Of a stretch of 64,000 bases of DNA, positions 63,066-64,000 are shown piece by piece. Origin of the DNA: Sporosarcina sp. FSL K6-3457 (GTDB lineage Bacteria; Bacillota; Bacilli; Bacillales_A; Planococcaceae); the NCBI RefSeq assembly GCF_038007285.1, contig NZ_JBBOWX010000001.1, positions 124,001 to 188,000 on the forward strand, in the 5' to 3' direction. Numbering within the stretch: the first letter of the stretch is position 1; the number at the start of each line of letters is the position of its first letter. The notes below the pieces were generated by a model. It saw only the letters and a list, made by a program, of their open reading frames with translations, was not told the DNA's origin and ran no database searches. The translations under genes were made by a program, and so were the position numbers.

Positions 63066-64000
63066 ATGATTAATTTACTTATCTTCTCGATTATTACGGG
63101 TATTGTGTTTAGCTTAATTATTGTCCCGTTTGTGTTGAACAATAAAGAAACGAAAGTGCCGGTCCAGTTTAATAGAGTTGCAGCCCTAGCTAGCACTGCT
63201 GTATTATCTACAGTCATCGTATTCATTTTGTATTATGTCACGAATATGGATCGTAACTGGACGTCTTTATGGGGTCTACTCTTCGTGGTTACTTTGTTGG
63301 GGACTGTTATGGCTGGTAGTAAGGATCGCAAATTGAAGATTGTTTTATTATTAGGAGCAATCGCCTTCGGGGCATATATCTTGAGTGCACCTTTATTCAA
63401 CGCGGATCGGAAATACAAGGCGGTTGAAATGGAGCAGCAGGTGGAAATCAAAGCGTTTGATGAAACAAAAACACCTGCAAGCGTGCCGCCGAAGTTTGCA
63501 CGTAACAAGATGAAAAAATCGTTCAATCAAGTGCCGAATACGAGTTACTATGAGCTTGGTCATTTGCAAATTCAAAAAGTGGGTGACGAATTCGTCTATA
63601 TTGCGCCTGTTGAATTTTCGGGCCTTTTTAAGTGGTGGACTGGGAAAACGACACCGGGCTATTTCACAATGAGTGCGACTGACTCGGCAGATAATCCCAA
63701 ATTTGTGCAGGCTGAGATGACTTATACACCGTCGTCCTATTTCCATAAGCAAATAGAGCGCCATATACGGATGAAAATGCCGAACCTTATTTTTTATGGG
63801 GATGTTCAGCTAGAAATTGATGATGAGGGGAAGCCCCATTATATCCGTTCATATGGGAACTTTATTTCAGCGCGTGACGGTTTTGATGTACAAGGGGTTG
63901 TGGTTGCTGATCCGGCAACGGGCGCTATGAAGCAATATGCACTTGCGGATGTACCTGCGTTTATCGATGGGGCGGTTTCTCCTGAGGCAGTTAGCTTACA
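63066..64000 (+). CDS. Membrane protein of unknown function, cut by the window end
   Basis: An open frame starts at ATG 63066 and runs off the end (311 codons so far). It begins with four hydrophobic segments (about 3-24, 39-58, 67-84, 90-107) followed by a soluble region with VEIKAFDETKTPASVPPKFA, YYELGHLQIQKVGDEFVYIA and FYGDVQLEIDDEGKPHYI. It may be a cell-surface or signalling protein; I do not recognise it. The ribosome site is weak (AAAGAGTG). The minus-strand frames across it are shadows. Confidence 0.75.
   Translation, partial: MINLLIFSIITGIVFSLIIVPFVLNNKETKVPVQFNRVAALASTAVLSTVIVFILYYVTNMDRNWTSLWGLLFVVTLLGTVMAGSKDRKLKIVLLLGAIAFGAYILSAPLFNADRKYKAVEMEQQVEIKAFDETKTPASVPPKFARNKMKKSFNQVPNTSYYELGHLQIQKVGDEFVYIAPVEFSGLFKWWTGKTTPGYFTMSATDSADNPKFVQAEMTYTPSSYFHKQIERHIRMKMPNLIFYGDVQLEIDDEGKPHYIRSYGNFISARDGFDVQGVVVADPATGAMKQYALADVPAFIDGAVSPEAVSL

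Noticed and set aside
63393..63764. Minus-strand frame of 123 codons near the window end
   Set aside because: Shadow of the longer plus-strand membrane protein, which has a coherent sequence of helices and soluble domain.

Overview
The window reads as chromosome of a spore-forming, low-to-moderate GC member of the Bacillales, most likely Planococcaceae (Sporosarcina-like). The grounds are Bacillus-type operon signals (TPP and SAM riboswitches, GlpP-type leaders, strong AGGAGG ribosome sites), a CotD-like coat protein, ThiW, PrsA, a CssRS/HtrA-like envelope stress set and the overall protein style. There is no rRNA or tRNA gene to settle the genus, so this is inference.

Layout. 1-13.4 kb: a carbohydrate block with two tandem SorC-type regulators, a PRD/BglG-type regulator, a galactitol-type PTS (IIA, IIC, IIB), a zinc alcohol dehydrogenase and two short-chain dehydrogenase-like proteins (one lacking its catalytic Tyr). 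A second operon follows with GutM, a glucitol-type PTS (IIC, IIBC, IIA) and a SAF-domain oxidoreductase related to DXR-like (DRL) enzymes. 13.5-17.4 kb: a small zinc-ribbon protein, then a sugar-binding lipoprotein and chemoreceptor operon with a GlpP-type leader. 17.4-19.8 kb: a 39-residue membrane protein and an ABC-F ATPase with an attenuator-rich leader. 19.8-23.7 kb: tenA-thiM-thiD-thiE-thiW under a TPP riboswitch. 23.6-24.5 kb: a RelE-like toxin-antitoxin pair. 24.5-25.4 kb: a gene-free stretch rich in hairpins. 25.4-30 kb: an S-layer-anchored propeller protein, a transporter relic, a DUF3238 protein and an MhqD-like hydrolase. 30-35 kb: an acyl-CoA dehydrogenase-like enzyme with a DUF4242 protein, an HxlR regulator and a nitrate/sulfonate-type ABC importer, with two operons sharing a promoter-region motif. 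35-40.2 kb: glpD-glpP-glpF-glpK. 40.4-44.8 kb: PrsA-like foldase, histidine kinase, response regulator and HtrA, with a matching promoter motif before prsA and htrA. 45-49.5 kb: a sigma-54 activator and its probable target operon (two acetoacetate-decarboxylase-family proteins, a 36-residue membrane protein, a sodium/solute symporter). 49.8-51.8 kb: aldehyde dehydrogenase and DUF779 protein. 52-57 kb: small proteins, PadR with two DUF2812 proteins, CotD, and a candidate secreted toxin with a DUF4288 immunity-like partner. 57-62.9 kb: metH under a SAM riboswitch, then bioY-bioB. The window ends inside an unrecognised membrane protein.

Most notable: (i) three promoters and leaders of the same architecture precede glpD, glpF and, unexpectedly, the binding protein and chemoreceptor operon, suggesting chemotaxis under GlpP antitermination; (ii) the sigma-54-driven double ADC-family/symporter operon with a tiny overlapping membrane protein; (iii) the dual polyol PTS block ending in a DRL-like enzyme; (iv) short repeats with a near-exact 21-bp period in three intergenic spots; (v) a three-hairpin element of about 125 bp present three times, each time in a 5' leader behind a terminator; (vi) a compact candidate toxin-immunity pair. 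All functional statements come from reading the sequence and knowledge of families; no database search was possible.
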